Shown here piece after piece: positions 40,650 to 51,011 of a DNA stretch of 64,000 nt. Each line of letters starts with the position of its first letter. The stretch's first letter is position 1. Both the position numbers and the translations under genes were made by a program. A model generated the notes under the pieces. That model saw only the letters and a list, made by a program, of their open reading frames with translations. It searched no databases and was not told the origin of the DNA. Source of the DNA: Podarcis raffonei (taxonomy: Eukaryota > Chordata > Lepidosauria > Squamata > Lacertidae); the NCBI RefSeq assembly GCF_027172205.1, contig NC_070614.1, positions 41,407,001 through 41,471,000 of the forward strand, read 5' to 3'.

Positions 40650-41340
40650 GTAAATTTGTTTACAGTATTTGGTTTTCAGACCAAACTTTTACAATCACAT
40701 ATCCAATATACAATATACAAGCAAGATTCCAAAGAATCTCCTGGACTTTCCTCCTCCCCTTTGTGAATCTTACTGTTAATAATTTCCTCCTGTATCTTTT
40801 ATGATAATCCAAATCTTTTACATCTCCATTATGTCCAAAAATCACCATTAAACTACAAGTGTTATTCCAATCCTACTTTAACTGTTTACAATGGTTTTTA
40901 AGATAAATTATAAATTTTCCCCATCCCTTATTAAAATTTTGGTCTTCCTGATTTCTGACTCTTTGGGTCATTTTAGCCATTTTGGCATAATCCCATCAAC
41001 TTGATCTGCCATTCTTCTCTGCTAGGGACTTTATCTTCTTTCCATTTCCGCGCCAATAACATCCACACATCTGTGGTCGCATACATAAATAGTTTTTTCT
41101 GCTCCCTTGGGATTTCAGCTCCTAAGATTCCTAAAAGAAAGGCTCCAAGTTTTTTAGAAAAAGTTATTTTAAACATTTTTTCCCAACTCATTATATATCA
41201 TTTCCCAAAATTCTTTTACTACCTTACATTTCCACCACATATGATAAAAAGTGCCTTCTTTTTTCTTACATTTCCAACATACATTTGACCCTGTTTTATA
41301 CATTTTTGCTAAAAAAATTTGCTAATTTACTGGGAGTTAA
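40650..41340 (-). mobile_element. L1 LINE 3' part
   Basis: Minus strand: EIPREQKKLFMYATTDVWML, LLARKWKEDKVPSREEWQIK, the ORF2 C-terminal motif of L1, then an A/T-rich 3' region. Confidence 0.82.
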
Positions 41341-41887
41341 ATACCAACAGTTTCCTGTGTTCCTAATCAGACGATGAGCAGTAGGCCCTGCTCCTATTTT
41401 AACAGCAAATGGAATTGGAGCTATTAGCAGGCCTCATAATACTTTTCTTCCTATGAGAAGTTTTGCGGTTCCTACAGATCAGACTTTTGGGGAAAGGCTC
41501 AAGAGCTGCAGGCAGCCAAGAAGACAGACCTTCTTCTGTTCTTCTGCAAACAGTTTCCTCACCTTTGACAGTTGATGACATAGCCCAGGTTCCAGGTTCT
41601 TTGCTTCTGCAGACGGTGCAGGCTGCTGCTCAGTGATACAGATCTCCTCTTCCTAATCTGCCCCTTGCATTTGGTGTGTGCCCCTGTGCTTCCCCTGTTT
41701 TGTTTGATTGGGCAAATGTTCTAGGACCCTCCAAACTTAAGTCCCAAACTGGTTGCGTCCCAAACTGGTTCTGCGTAAATAGTGCACCTGTGTAAATTCC
41801 TGTGATTTCCTGCCATTTTGGAGCTGGAGTGACCATGGAAAGCCCTTTACACATCATTATGAACTGGAAGCTTTTATTTTTATGCTG

Positions 41888-41968
41888 TGTTTCCTACATT
41901 GCAGGGGGTTGGACTAGAGCCTTAGGGTACCTTCCAACTATACGATTCCATGATTCTATGAATAAAAA
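41888..41968 (+). mobile_element. CR1-like SINE tail fragment
   Basis: CTACATTGCAGGGGGTTGGA..CGATTCCATGATTCTATG. Confidence 0.65.
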
Positions 41969-41977
41969 CTACATCCA

Positions 41978-42199
41978 TACCGAGGGCTTTCTTGGTAGTG
42001 GCGCCCGCCCTGTGGAACGCCATCCCATCAGATGTCAAGGAAATAAACAACTATCTGACTTTTAGAAGACATCTGAAGGCAGCCCTGTTTAGGGAAGTTT
42101 TTAATGTTTGATGGTTTACTGCGCTTTTAATATTATTTTGGGAGCTGCCCAGAGTGGCTGGGGAAACCCAGCCAGATGGGCGGGGTATAAATAATAAAT
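41978..42199 (+). mobile_element. L2-type LINE 3' end
   Basis: GAGGGCTTTCTTGGTAGTGG..GAAGACATCTGAAGGCAGCC..CAGCCAGATGGGCGGGG, with the A/T tail then split by a DNA element. Confidence 0.82.
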
Positions 42200-42362
42200 C
42201 ACCATATTTTTTCGTGTATAAGACGCCCCCATGTATAAGACGCCCCCAATTTTTTGAGCCCAAAATTAAATAATTGCAACATTCCATGTATAAGACAACC
42301 CCCAGTTTTAAACTTAAAAAAAAATTGGGGGGAAATATAGTCTGATACACGGAAAAATACAT
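42200..42362. mobile_element. DNA element with GTGTATAAGACGCCCC repeats, inside an L2 tail
   Basis: ATTTTTTCGTGTATAAGACG at the left, mirrored by ACACGGAAAAATAC at the right, with GTATAAGAC motifs repeated inside. It splits the A/T-rich tail of the preceding L2 end. Confidence 0.6.
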
Positions 42363-42588
42363 CATCATCATTATTTTGCAGTGGAAGTCAGACTGGGAAA
42401 CCAATTTAGTTTTCGACCAGAAGTGCCAACAAATGCAATGATATTGTGTGTTTCTAGTCTCTATTTCTGTAGTGGCAGGTGACTTTTCTGTTTGAGTCCT
42501 CTTGTCTTCTGTCTAAGGGTGAAATGTTTAAGTACCCCCCATACCTATGTTTTTTAACCATATAGCATTTACTTTTTCCACCTCTCAG

Positions 42589-45500
42589 CTGCCTGGCTTC
42601 CTTCAAACTCGCCACTGTCATGAGATGGCTGTTCATACACCAAATATAAATTGAGGCTCCAGAACGTGGGATAACCTTCTGGAAGCCGGCTGAACTATGA
42701 CCACCAAGGAAGGTGACTCATCAGCTACTTGGGTTCTCCGCTTCCCTTCCCCATTAGAACCAGGGGTCCAAATCAGTGTCGAAATGGAGGAGACCTCGCC
42801 TCCCATTGGGACCATCAAGGAGATCCTCAAGCGCTCTCGCTCCCGCAAGGACCGGATGGATCCGCATGAAGCTGTTGTGAAGCCTCAGTGTTGGGAAGTC
42901 CGGCAACAGGTGATTCTCCCCACTCCAGAAGAGGAGGCATCTAAGGCAGATGCACCTAAGGTGATGCTGGAGGATAAAATTGAGACTTGTGTGGTCTCTT
43001 TTGAAAACACCTCTGACCCCAAAGAAGAGAGAGGGACCAAAACGGAAGTGATGGTTGGCCCGGATTGCGTGATTACTATCGAAGAGGAGGAGGTTGACCC
43101 TGAAAAGCAGGAGTCGCCAGAACCTGAGTTTGTGTCAGATGATGATGACATTGAGGCCTGTGTGGTGTCTTCTGGAAAAGGTTCTCAAGAGGAAGAGGAG
43201 ACCCAGCCTAAGATCATAGATGGAGGGAGCGTTGAGGATTTCGTTGAGTCTCTTGAACACACAGGTCTCCCTAGAGTAGAAAGGGCCACCCAGACCGAAC
43301 CGACACAGAGGGACAGTGCTGAGAGCTGCAAGGCCTCTATCCAGAAGGCAGCCAACTCCAAAGAGGAAGAGTTAATGGAATCTGAGGTGGCATCTAAGGA
43401 GGGTGGCAAGGCCAGTCGGGCTTCTCCAGAGAAACTAGACGACCCTAAAGGAGGAGGAGGAGAAGAAACACAAGAGGCTTGCAACAGCCCAGAACGTCAG
43501 GGGGTCATCTTGGGAGAAGGTGGTATCGCCATGGAGACTGCCCGCCAGGGTTTCCGGTGGTTTCGCTACCAGGAAGCTGAGGACCCGCGGAAAGCTTACG
43601 GGCAGCTGTGGGAACTTTGCCGCCTTTGGCTGAAGCCGGAGAGCCGCAGCAAGGAGCAGATTCTGGAGCTGCTGGTCCTGGAGCAATTCCTGGCCATTTT
43701 GCCTCAGGAAATTCAGAGCTGGGTGTGGCAGCAGCACCCAGAGACGTGTGCGCAGGCCGTGGACCTGGTGGAAAACTTCCTGACAGGCCTTTCTCTGCTT
43801 CAGAGACATGGGGAAAAGGTGAGATACCCCATATGGGGATCACATGTGGGTTAGCCATGAGGCATGGGGTGGTTTTGGGGGGGGGGTTACAACAGGCATT
43901 TTCAAAGCTGTGATCCACTTTTCATGCACGACAAATATAAATGGCCAATAAAATGAATGTGTTTTCTTTACAACTTGCGGAGGGTAGCCTAGGGTTGTGT
44001 ATTCAAATTCACCTCTGCTTCTCCCTTCACACAATATTAATATTAATCACGTGGGGAAAGGAATGCCTGAAGGAGGTCAGATCCCAAGTCATTTCAGGGG
44101 AGCCATGAGTACCAAAAATGGGAAAAATCAAGTGATTTAACTCACAAGTGATTAAACTCACAAATATATTTAGGGTTAGTGCAGGGGAGAGGCAAAGTGA
44201 TAATGCCTTTATTGAAAAAAGGAGTTGGTTTATTTCCTATTGGAATGCAGTTTCACAAACATAAATTGAATAATTTTGGGGGAAATTTTCTTCATATTTA
44301 TACTGCTTCTCTGGTTAAAAGTATATATTTATAGTAGTATTTTTTCCTGCTGCGTGCATATGCTTTTTAAAAAATATATATTGCATTGTTTCAGGCACTG
44401 GTGACCTTTGAAGAGGTGGGTGTGTATTTTTTTGAGGAAGAATGGAGATTCCTGGATGAAACTCAGAGGCAGATCTACCGGGAGGTCATGCTAGAGAATT
44501 ATGAGAATGTCCGGTCACTGGGTGAGAATTGAATGTCTGTAGAGTCGTTGGTGAAGGATCTCTAAATCAGCTTGGCTGCTCCATTGTTTACATTCATGGT
44601 GGGGAGGTGTTGCCAAGCCTTTGTCCTATTAAAATGACGAAGTTGTAGCCTTCGGAGGGGCTGCTAGCTCGACTTGACTGCTAAATGTAGTGGTGCTCTC
44701 CTTTGGATTACAGTTGATTTATTAACTGCATTCTAAACCACCATCTCAGAGCCATTTACAGATGGGTCATCTGTTGAGTAGAAACAGAGTTATAAATCTT
44801 TCATCCTTAGCTGCTCTCTGCATAGATTAACATACTTTACTTGATGGCTTCCTGCTCTGGAACACCATCCAAACGTTCAGGATACAATCAAAAAGGAAAA
44901 TGCAAATACAAAATTTTAACAACTTTTAATGATATTAAATGTGATTGGCTCGATTTGAAGGACCCTGCAGTGACATTTAGGCGTCCCAAGGTTATCACAA
45001 GTTAACGATTCCGCACTGTGTTTCGTTATCATGGACTGGAATATTTTGTTAATGAATAAAGGTTTACGGATGTAGAGGGAAAAGGGCAAGGAAGGGTTAA
45101 GTTGCGTGTGTTTGTCCTGCACCAGCAACTGATGAAGTGAGAGTGACTCAGCAGGCGTGTTAGAGTGACTCAGCAGATTCTAAAGTGTAAATACACTTGT
45201 GTTTGAAGCAAGGTTGCCCTTGGCCCCTGCCCGTTTCTTTTCATTATTATTATTAAAAAATCTGTTCTTCTTTAAAATATTTTTTATTTTGTTTCTCTTC
45301 TCCACTTTGCAGGATTTCCAACTCGCAAACCAGATCTGATCTCCAAGATGGAAAGTAGCAAGAACCCGGTTCCATGTTTCCAAGATCTCCAGGAGTCAAA
45401 AAAAGGAGTCCCACCAAGAGACGCTGGTGAGAAAACAACTGCCCTTGATGTTACTGGTTTTTATTCTGCATTCAGATTTGAAAGCTTTCGCTTCTGTTTA

Positions 45501-48500
45501 TTTGGACACAGCTTATAGTGTTGTCCAAACTCAGTAAACCATGGTTAATCTTAACCATGGTTTGTTAGAAACAAGCTAAGCTTAAGTCATGCGTTATAAC
45601 TCTGGTTTCTTTCAACAAAACACAGTTGTATTCAGAAGGTGGTGGACTCTCCTTCATTAGAGGCTAGACTGGTTATCAGGGAGGTTGTAGCAGAGGCCAG
45701 GTGGCCAACCTATCAGGGAGGTTGTAGTAGTGGCTCTCCTGCATCTGCAGGATGTTGGGCTAGATGACATTTGAGGCCCCTCTCAACTCTACAATTCTAT
45801 GAAGCGATTCCTCTCAAGTCCTAAACATGGATTCTGAGAAAGATACAACTGCTTGAGAACCCGTTTGTCAGGAAGACGTACGACTTGCCTTCATAATGGG
45901 TCCCATAAGGGGTGCACATCACAACACTGCAGTGCAGACTTTGGCCATTGTGGTGTAGTGGTTAAGAGCGGTGGACTCGTAATCTGGTGAACTGGGTTCA
46001 ATTCCCTGCTCCTCCACATGCAGCTGCTGGGTGACCGTGGGCCAGTCACACTTCTCTGAAGTCTCTCAGCCCCACTCACCTCATAGAGTGTTTGTTGTGG
46101 GGGAGGAAGGGAAAGGAGAATGTTAGCCACTTTGAGACTCCTTCGGGTAGTGATAAAGCGGGATATCAAATCCAAATTCTTCTTCTTCTTCTTCTTCTTC
46201 TTCTTCTTCTTCTTCTTCTTCTTCTTCTTCTTCTTCTTCTTCTTCTTCTTCGGCTCCCCTGACCCTGGTGGAGATGCTGGAGGAGGTTTGAGAGCTGGCC
46301 AGGAACCCACATGGCCAGTGTGCTGGCTTATGCCCTGGGACAGGGACATTTAAATTCAATTACTCTTTAGGATCATTTGTGGTGTTGAAATCTGCTGGGG
46401 AGTAAGGAGCATTTTCCTTCTCTTTCCCCGAGGCCTCAACTCCCAGGTAGGGCTAAACCCAGACAAACATCTACCTTACAAAGTCATGGGGGACACGGGG
46501 ACAAATAGAAGAAGAAGCCTTCGTATGGTTCCCCTTTATCACATACACAGCCCAACAAGACAAGAAGAATCCCCGATCAAAAATTTATGGAAAAGTGGGA
46601 TAGCTATAAAACATATGTTCAAAAATACAGTAAAGGTTTGCTATCTATGCTAGCATTTGATTGACGTTGGAGTGAGAATGAGTTGAGAAATAAGACTAAA
46701 AGCACATATTGATATAGGAATGTATTAGATAAAATGTAAAGAAATATACAATAATAAGAGTACAGTCATTTGTAAAAAAAGGAATATACAGCGGGATAGA
46801 CAGGAAGTCTAGTGTGTTGGTATGTATATGATTTTGCGGGGGGGAATTTGTTTTTGTTTTTTCTCTTTGTTCTTTCTTTTTTTCTTTCATTTTCTTTCTA
46901 GCTATATAAAATTTGTATATAATTTTTGTATACATGTTGGAAATTATAGTAAGTCCTGTAATATGACAACGTTTACCGATGTAATATAAGAATGTTAACA
47001 AATAAATAAAATGCAAATTTTTTAAAAAAAGAACCCCCCGACAGCATACGAATCAATCTGGCTAACCTGATTAAAAAATATACACTCACACCCCACTCAC
47101 ACACAAAAACAAATCTCACTCCAGCCAGCCAAAGACAACCAGCCACACCCTCAGCCACACGCAACCTCTCTCGCCACCAAGGAAATACAACAAGTGAATA
47201 GTAAGAGAACCCATACAAGTAACGCTGACACAAAACCCCATACATACAATAAGTAGAAGAAAAGAAGCATAACCACCCCACTTGCCCCTCCCCCTCCCCC
47301 TCTTCTCCCTTTTTTCTTTCCCCCAGCTTTTTCTTCTTCTTCCTAATTGTTTAAACCAGTTCATAAACCAAGAACTTATACATTCACCACTACTAATGAA
47401 ACCTATGTTGTAGATATTTTCCCGCATTTATTATGCTGTTTTTGTGATATACAAGTGACATGAGAAAACTTGGTATACTTATTTGTAGAACATTATTCCT
47501 GCTTATAAAACCCAATAAAAAATAAATAAAAATAAAGTCATGGGAAAAAGAAGGCACACTCTCTTTGAACTTAGCTTTGTACTTAGTTTTTCACACATGG
47601 CGCCTCCAGATTGGCTTTATTTTTGTTAAGTAAATCATGACACAGTGTCATGTGTCCCGTGTTGTTGTAATGACCTAATTTTAAGACCTGCTAAGGAACA
47701 GGTGATTTGTTATAATGTCCTGATATGTAAAACCACAGAATTCAAAGAGGGTATACTTCCTTTTTCCTATGACTGCATAATCCTTCCTCATCCTTCTCTT
47801 TCTTCCCTTTTCCAGAAGATGCTGAGCTCTCGAGCGAGTCTGACTGTGAGGAGCTGTTGCCCTGGAAGGAACAGAAAGCAGCGGACATCCCTCCGGTTGT
47901 GCCGAGAACCAGAAGCGGTCTCAGAAGCGCGGACAGGGCTGTCAAAAGCAGCCCTCCCAGCACGGACAGCAGCAAGCCCCGCTGGCATCGGACAGAGCCA
48001 CGATTCACGTGCCCCGACTGCGGCAAGACGTTCCGTTGGCAATCCGCTTTGGCTCGGCACCAGCTCTCGCACGCTAGGGACAAGCCGTACCGGTGCTCAA
48101 ACTGCCCCAAGAGCTTCGCCCAGCGCTCAAAGCTGGCCCAGCACCGCTGCCTCCACCCCGGGGACCCCTCCTGCAAGTGCCCCGAGTGCGGGAAGCGCTT
48201 CTGTGACCGCTACAAGCTGGCCCGCCACCTGAAGACCCACTCGGGCAAGGGGCCGTACCGCTGCGATGTGTGTGGGCGCAGCTTCTGCCTCAGCTCCAAC
48301 CTGCGGCAGCACCGCTGCGTGCACACAGGTGAGCGCCCCCACAGCTGCCCCGAGTGCGGGAGGGACTTCAGCCGACGCTCCAACCTCATCCAGCACCTCC
48401 GGGTGCACCAGCTGCAGTGGCAGCAGCAAGGAGGGCCCAGCGGGGAACTCCGTGTGGGAGATGCCGAGCTCGGACCAGGCTCGGACCTCTGTGAGGAGGA

Positions 48501-49293
48501 TTGGAAATACGAGTGGATTGCGGACGGGCAGGGTGGCGAGCAGGCAGATGACGTACTCCGTGCTGGAAATGGCGAGGGCAACCCACGCTCGGAGCTCCAG
48601 GAGGACAAGGAGACCCTAGAGCTCCGTGTTGGGGATTCTGAGCATGGGTGGGACGCGGAGCTCCACAGCGGCAAAATTATGGTGCTCCAGCCTGGGGCCC
48701 CTGGGCACCAGCAGAGCTTGGAACTGTGTGCTGGAAACCGCGAGAGCGAGGAAATAGTGGAGCTGCGCGTAGGGGATGGTGAGGAGCCCAGATGGATTGA
48801 GGAGGAGGAAGATGCCGATTGTCTGCTTGTCAGCGACGGAGGGCCCCTCTGCTCTGACAGCCGGGAGAGCTATGCCTGTCAGGACCTGCAACCCACCAAC
48901 CAAACCTCGCTGGAAGGGAGTGAGGTCCCCCAGTGCACTGACTGTGGGCGGACGTTCACCTGCAACTCCAGCCTTTCCCGCCACCAGCGGATCCATGCCA
49001 CGCAGCACCACCACCCGCTGCCCAGCCTGCTGACCCTGCACCAGCTCACGCACGCCTTGGGGCAGCGCCCCGACTGCCCCAAGAGCTTCAGCCACCGATC
49101 CAAGCTGCTGCGCCACCAGATCGTGCACACGGGCCAGCGCTCTTTCCAGTGCGGCGAGTGTGGGAAAAACTACAGGGACCGTTCGACGCTCCGCCGGCAC
49201 CAGCGCTTCCACAGCAAGCCGGAGGCCTTGGGCCTGGCTCCCGTGCGGGATGCCTCTCCTTACTCGCGTGACCCCGTGGTGATGATTTTATGA
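42589..49293 (+). CDS. SCAN-KRAB-C2H2 zinc-finger protein, 946 aa
   Basis: Probable nuclear DNA-binding transcription repressor. Coding exons: 42697-43818, 44395-44521, 45313-45426, 47816-49293; all phases agree. Residues 93-261 form an acidic region of degenerate repeats of about 28 aa. Residues 283-368 are a SCAN dimerisation domain ([19 protein letters not shown].., [18 protein letters not shown]). Residues 375-417 are a KRAB A-box ([30 protein letters not shown]) in an exon of the standard 127 nt; key KRAB residues ([18 protein letters not shown]) are present. No KRAB B-box is visible. The last exon holds five C2H2 fingers from about residue 518, an acidic spacer of about 180 residues with repeated ELRVGD motifs, then two good and one or two decayed fingers. 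Linkers are mostly not the TGEKP type. SCAN-KRAB-ZNF genes expand lineage-specifically in sauropsids, so no mammalian orthologue is claimed. The feature start includes the 108-nt 5'-UTR of exon 2; the ATG is at 42697. Confidence 0.9.
42620..42654 (+). promoter_or_regulatory. Two overlapping upstream ORFs in the zinc-finger 5'-UTR
   Basis: ATGs at 42620 and 42625 each open a nine-codon ORF in different frames (stops at 42649 and 42654), 40-70 nt before the main ATG at 42697. They would be in the mRNA if exon 2 starts at 42589, and would reduce translation of the main frame. Confidence 0.45.
42697..43818 (+). CDS. SCAN-domain exon of the zinc-finger gene
   Basis: 1122 nt coding, phase 0 at donor AAAAG/GTGAGA. 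It carries the acidic repeats and the whole SCAN domain. The first ATG of the open frame has a purine at -3. Confidence 0.9.
44395..44521 (+). CDS. KRAB A-box exon
   Basis: 127 nt, acceptor TTGTTTCAG, donor CTGG/GTGAGA; exact typical size and phases for a KRAB-A exon. Confidence 0.93.
45313..45426 (+). CDS. Linker exon of the zinc-finger gene
   Basis: 114 nt, acceptor CTTTGCAG, donor GCTG/GTGAGA, phase 1 to phase 1. It encodes a polar linker with PDLISKMES, the usual position after KRAB-A. Confidence 0.88.
45630..45805 (+). mobile_element. CR1-like 3' fragment
   Basis: GAAGGTGGTGGACTCTCCTT..GCTAGATGACATTTGAGG..TCTACAATTCTATG; contains a local duplication of TATCAGGGAGGTTGTAG. Zinc-finger intron. 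Confidence 0.65.
45943..46251 (+). mobile_element. tRNA-derived SINE with long CTT microsatellite tail
   Basis: GTGGTGTAGTGGTTAAGAGC, GGGTTCAATTCCCTGC, GTGGGCCAGTCACACTTCTC, GGGATATCAAATCCAAA, then an uninterrupted run of about 25 CTT units (46177-46251). Confidence 0.85.
46491..47533 (+). mobile_element. 5'-truncated L1 LINE insertion with perfect 11-bp target duplication
   Basis: AAAGTCATGGG at 46480-46490 and again at 47534-47544 brackets the element. The left part reads like an L1 ORF2 C-terminus (..[16 protein letters not shown]..). A first A-rich end (AAATAAATAAAATGC..TTAAAAAAA) falls at about 46995-47028; then about 500 bp of other sequence leads to a second A-rich end, AATAAAAAATAAATAAAAAT. 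Zinc-finger gene intron 4 (numbering with the non-coding exon). Confidence 0.82.
47816..49293 (+). CDS. C2H2 zinc-finger exon
   Basis: 1478 nt from acceptor CTTTTCCAG to the stop. Fingers 1-5 are contiguous ([11 protein letters not shown].., [11 protein letters not shown].., [11 protein letters not shown].., [11 protein letters not shown].., [11 protein letters not shown]..). After the acidic spacer come [11 protein letters not shown].., one degenerate unit with only one cysteine ([11 protein letters not shown]), and [11 protein letters not shown]. The high GC content produces long shadow ORFs on the minus strand. Confidence 0.93.
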
Positions 49294-49797
49294 GCGGGAA
49301 CGCCATGCAAATTCCACTGTGGGAAGCGACCGCTTTCTGATGGGACCCTAGATTTTGATGAGCCGCTTTTGCATTAGCTGGTTGAGCAGTTTGTTCTGAC
49401 CATGATCTTGAGGGCGGTGACTGCTGGAAAATTCCAGCTTGGAGTTATTTGGAGAAAGGGTTGGGAAAAGAAGGGGTGCACGCCGTTGCGAATGGGCGGC
49501 TGTGAGCCCAGAGATCAAATAGCCCCCGCTTGCAAATATTCAGGGTCGTAGCTTACTCTTAAAGATTTGTTCAAGCCTACATCCAGAAAGGGGACTTGGG
49601 ATTTCAAGGGGAGCCATATAAGGGGAGCTTACAGTCTTTAGGTTTCTGCTCGGTGTCATAGGGCACCTCAAACAATGAGTGTTATAAACAGATAAAAGCT
49701 TAGAACAACCCAAGGGACAAGCTAGCGCTTCCCACTTGCTGGAACAAAGCAACTTCCTGGTGCCGGTCACTTTGGAACAGGTATTCAGGAGCTAGAG

Positions 49798-49933
49798 CAG
49801 GCATAGGCAAACTCAGCCCTCCACAAGTTTTGGGACTACAACTCCCATCACCCCTGACCACTGGTCCTGTTAGCTAGGGATGATGGGAGTTGTAGTCTCA
49901 AAACATCTGGAGGGCCGAGTTTGCCTATGCCTG
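49798..49933. mobile_element. hAT MITE in the putative zinc-finger 3'-UTR
   Basis: 136 bp; CAGGCATAGGCAAACT..AGTTTGCCTATGCCTG perfect terminal inverted repeats; target duplication eroded. Confidence 0.85.
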
Positions 49934-50555
49934 ACTATAGAGGGTTCATCTCCAGGGCCACAACCATGGTCCCCATCCTAAGGACCAATGACATGGCAAG
50001 CCTGTTTCTGGACTGTACCATATCGGCCTGCAAGATGCTTGTGTGTGTTTAAATCTTTCAGTATTTGGTGGAGGCGAATCTCTTGCACACAGAAAGCCAG
50101 CAGGGCGGAGGGCTGGGGGCAGGGAGCATTGTTTTAGAACCTTTCTCCCTGACATGCCGGGGAATTGTGTTATTTTACTCCCTACAGGGAGCTGTGTAAC
50201 CCTTCCAGCAGTCTGAAGTGGTACAGCCCAGAAACAGAACTCCCAAATTTAAGAGTTCTAAGGGTTCAGGATCAACACAATGCCTCTTTTATTGGAGGTT
50301 CAACCAGTCACTTCCTGGCTGTAATTTTTCACCCTCCAGCTTACCTCCAAGGCTCTCTCCTCAGTTCTCAAGCATGGTCCGTTGCAGTGACTTGGTTGAG
50401 AGATGGCTAATGGCAGCGTCTTGTACATGTTAAGTTTTTTTATCTGCTGTGAACTCTCCGCCGTGGTTTTCCATTGGGCAGGGAAGGTGGCAATACCTAC
50501 TGGGAGATTCAGCATCATGGGGAGATTTTTGCGCTGCTTGATTGTACATTTGGAA

Positions 50556-50561
50556 AATAAA
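50556..50561 (+). terminator. Candidate poly(A) signal of the zinc-finger gene
   Basis: AATAAA in GGAAAATAAAATATA, about 1.26 kb after the stop, followed by T-rich DNA. A hAT MITE (49798-49933) lies within this putative 3'-UTR. Confidence 0.45.
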
Positions 50562-50964
50562 ATATATTTTCCTTTTTTTGTTTCCATAGTTTTCCTGGCT
50601 TAATCCATTGAACTATTTTTATTTTTATTTTTTTGATCTGTAACACATACAACCCCCTTCCATCTGGTGCCCAAAGCGATGAAAGTGTTACTCTTCCATT
50701 TCTGGCAGCACAGAGTTCCTGTTATAACCTTTAGGGCAATCGTCTGGCTTATGCTTTGTTTTCAACTGGTCCTGCGTGCCCCACCTCCTGGAGCCAGGTG
50801 TGAAGCAGTGGCTCATTTGGGCAAATATCTGTGAAGAATTAAGGACCAGGGTGCCTCTGAGCATGTGCTATAAGCCCAGGAATTGCTGAACCATTTGTGG
50901 AACCAAGCACACAAGTTTGTTTCTGGTTTCCCCCAAAGTGTTCCTTTTTAACAACCCAGTTTGC

Positions 50965-51011
<47 letters not shown>
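50965..51011. repeat. (AAT)n microsatellite
   Basis: About 15 uninterrupted units. Confidence 0.9.

Noticed and set aside
42885-43918. Minus-strand ORFs opposite the SCAN exon
   Set aside because: Ser-rich mirror of the acidic coding strand; no splice or homology support.
45891-46359. ORFs with poly-Lys, poly-Glu or poly-Phe
   Set aside because: Translations of the CTT microsatellite at the end of a SINE.
48127-49306. Several minus-strand ORFs of 100-198 codons
   Set aside because: Shadows of the GC-rich zinc-finger exon; no motif of their own.
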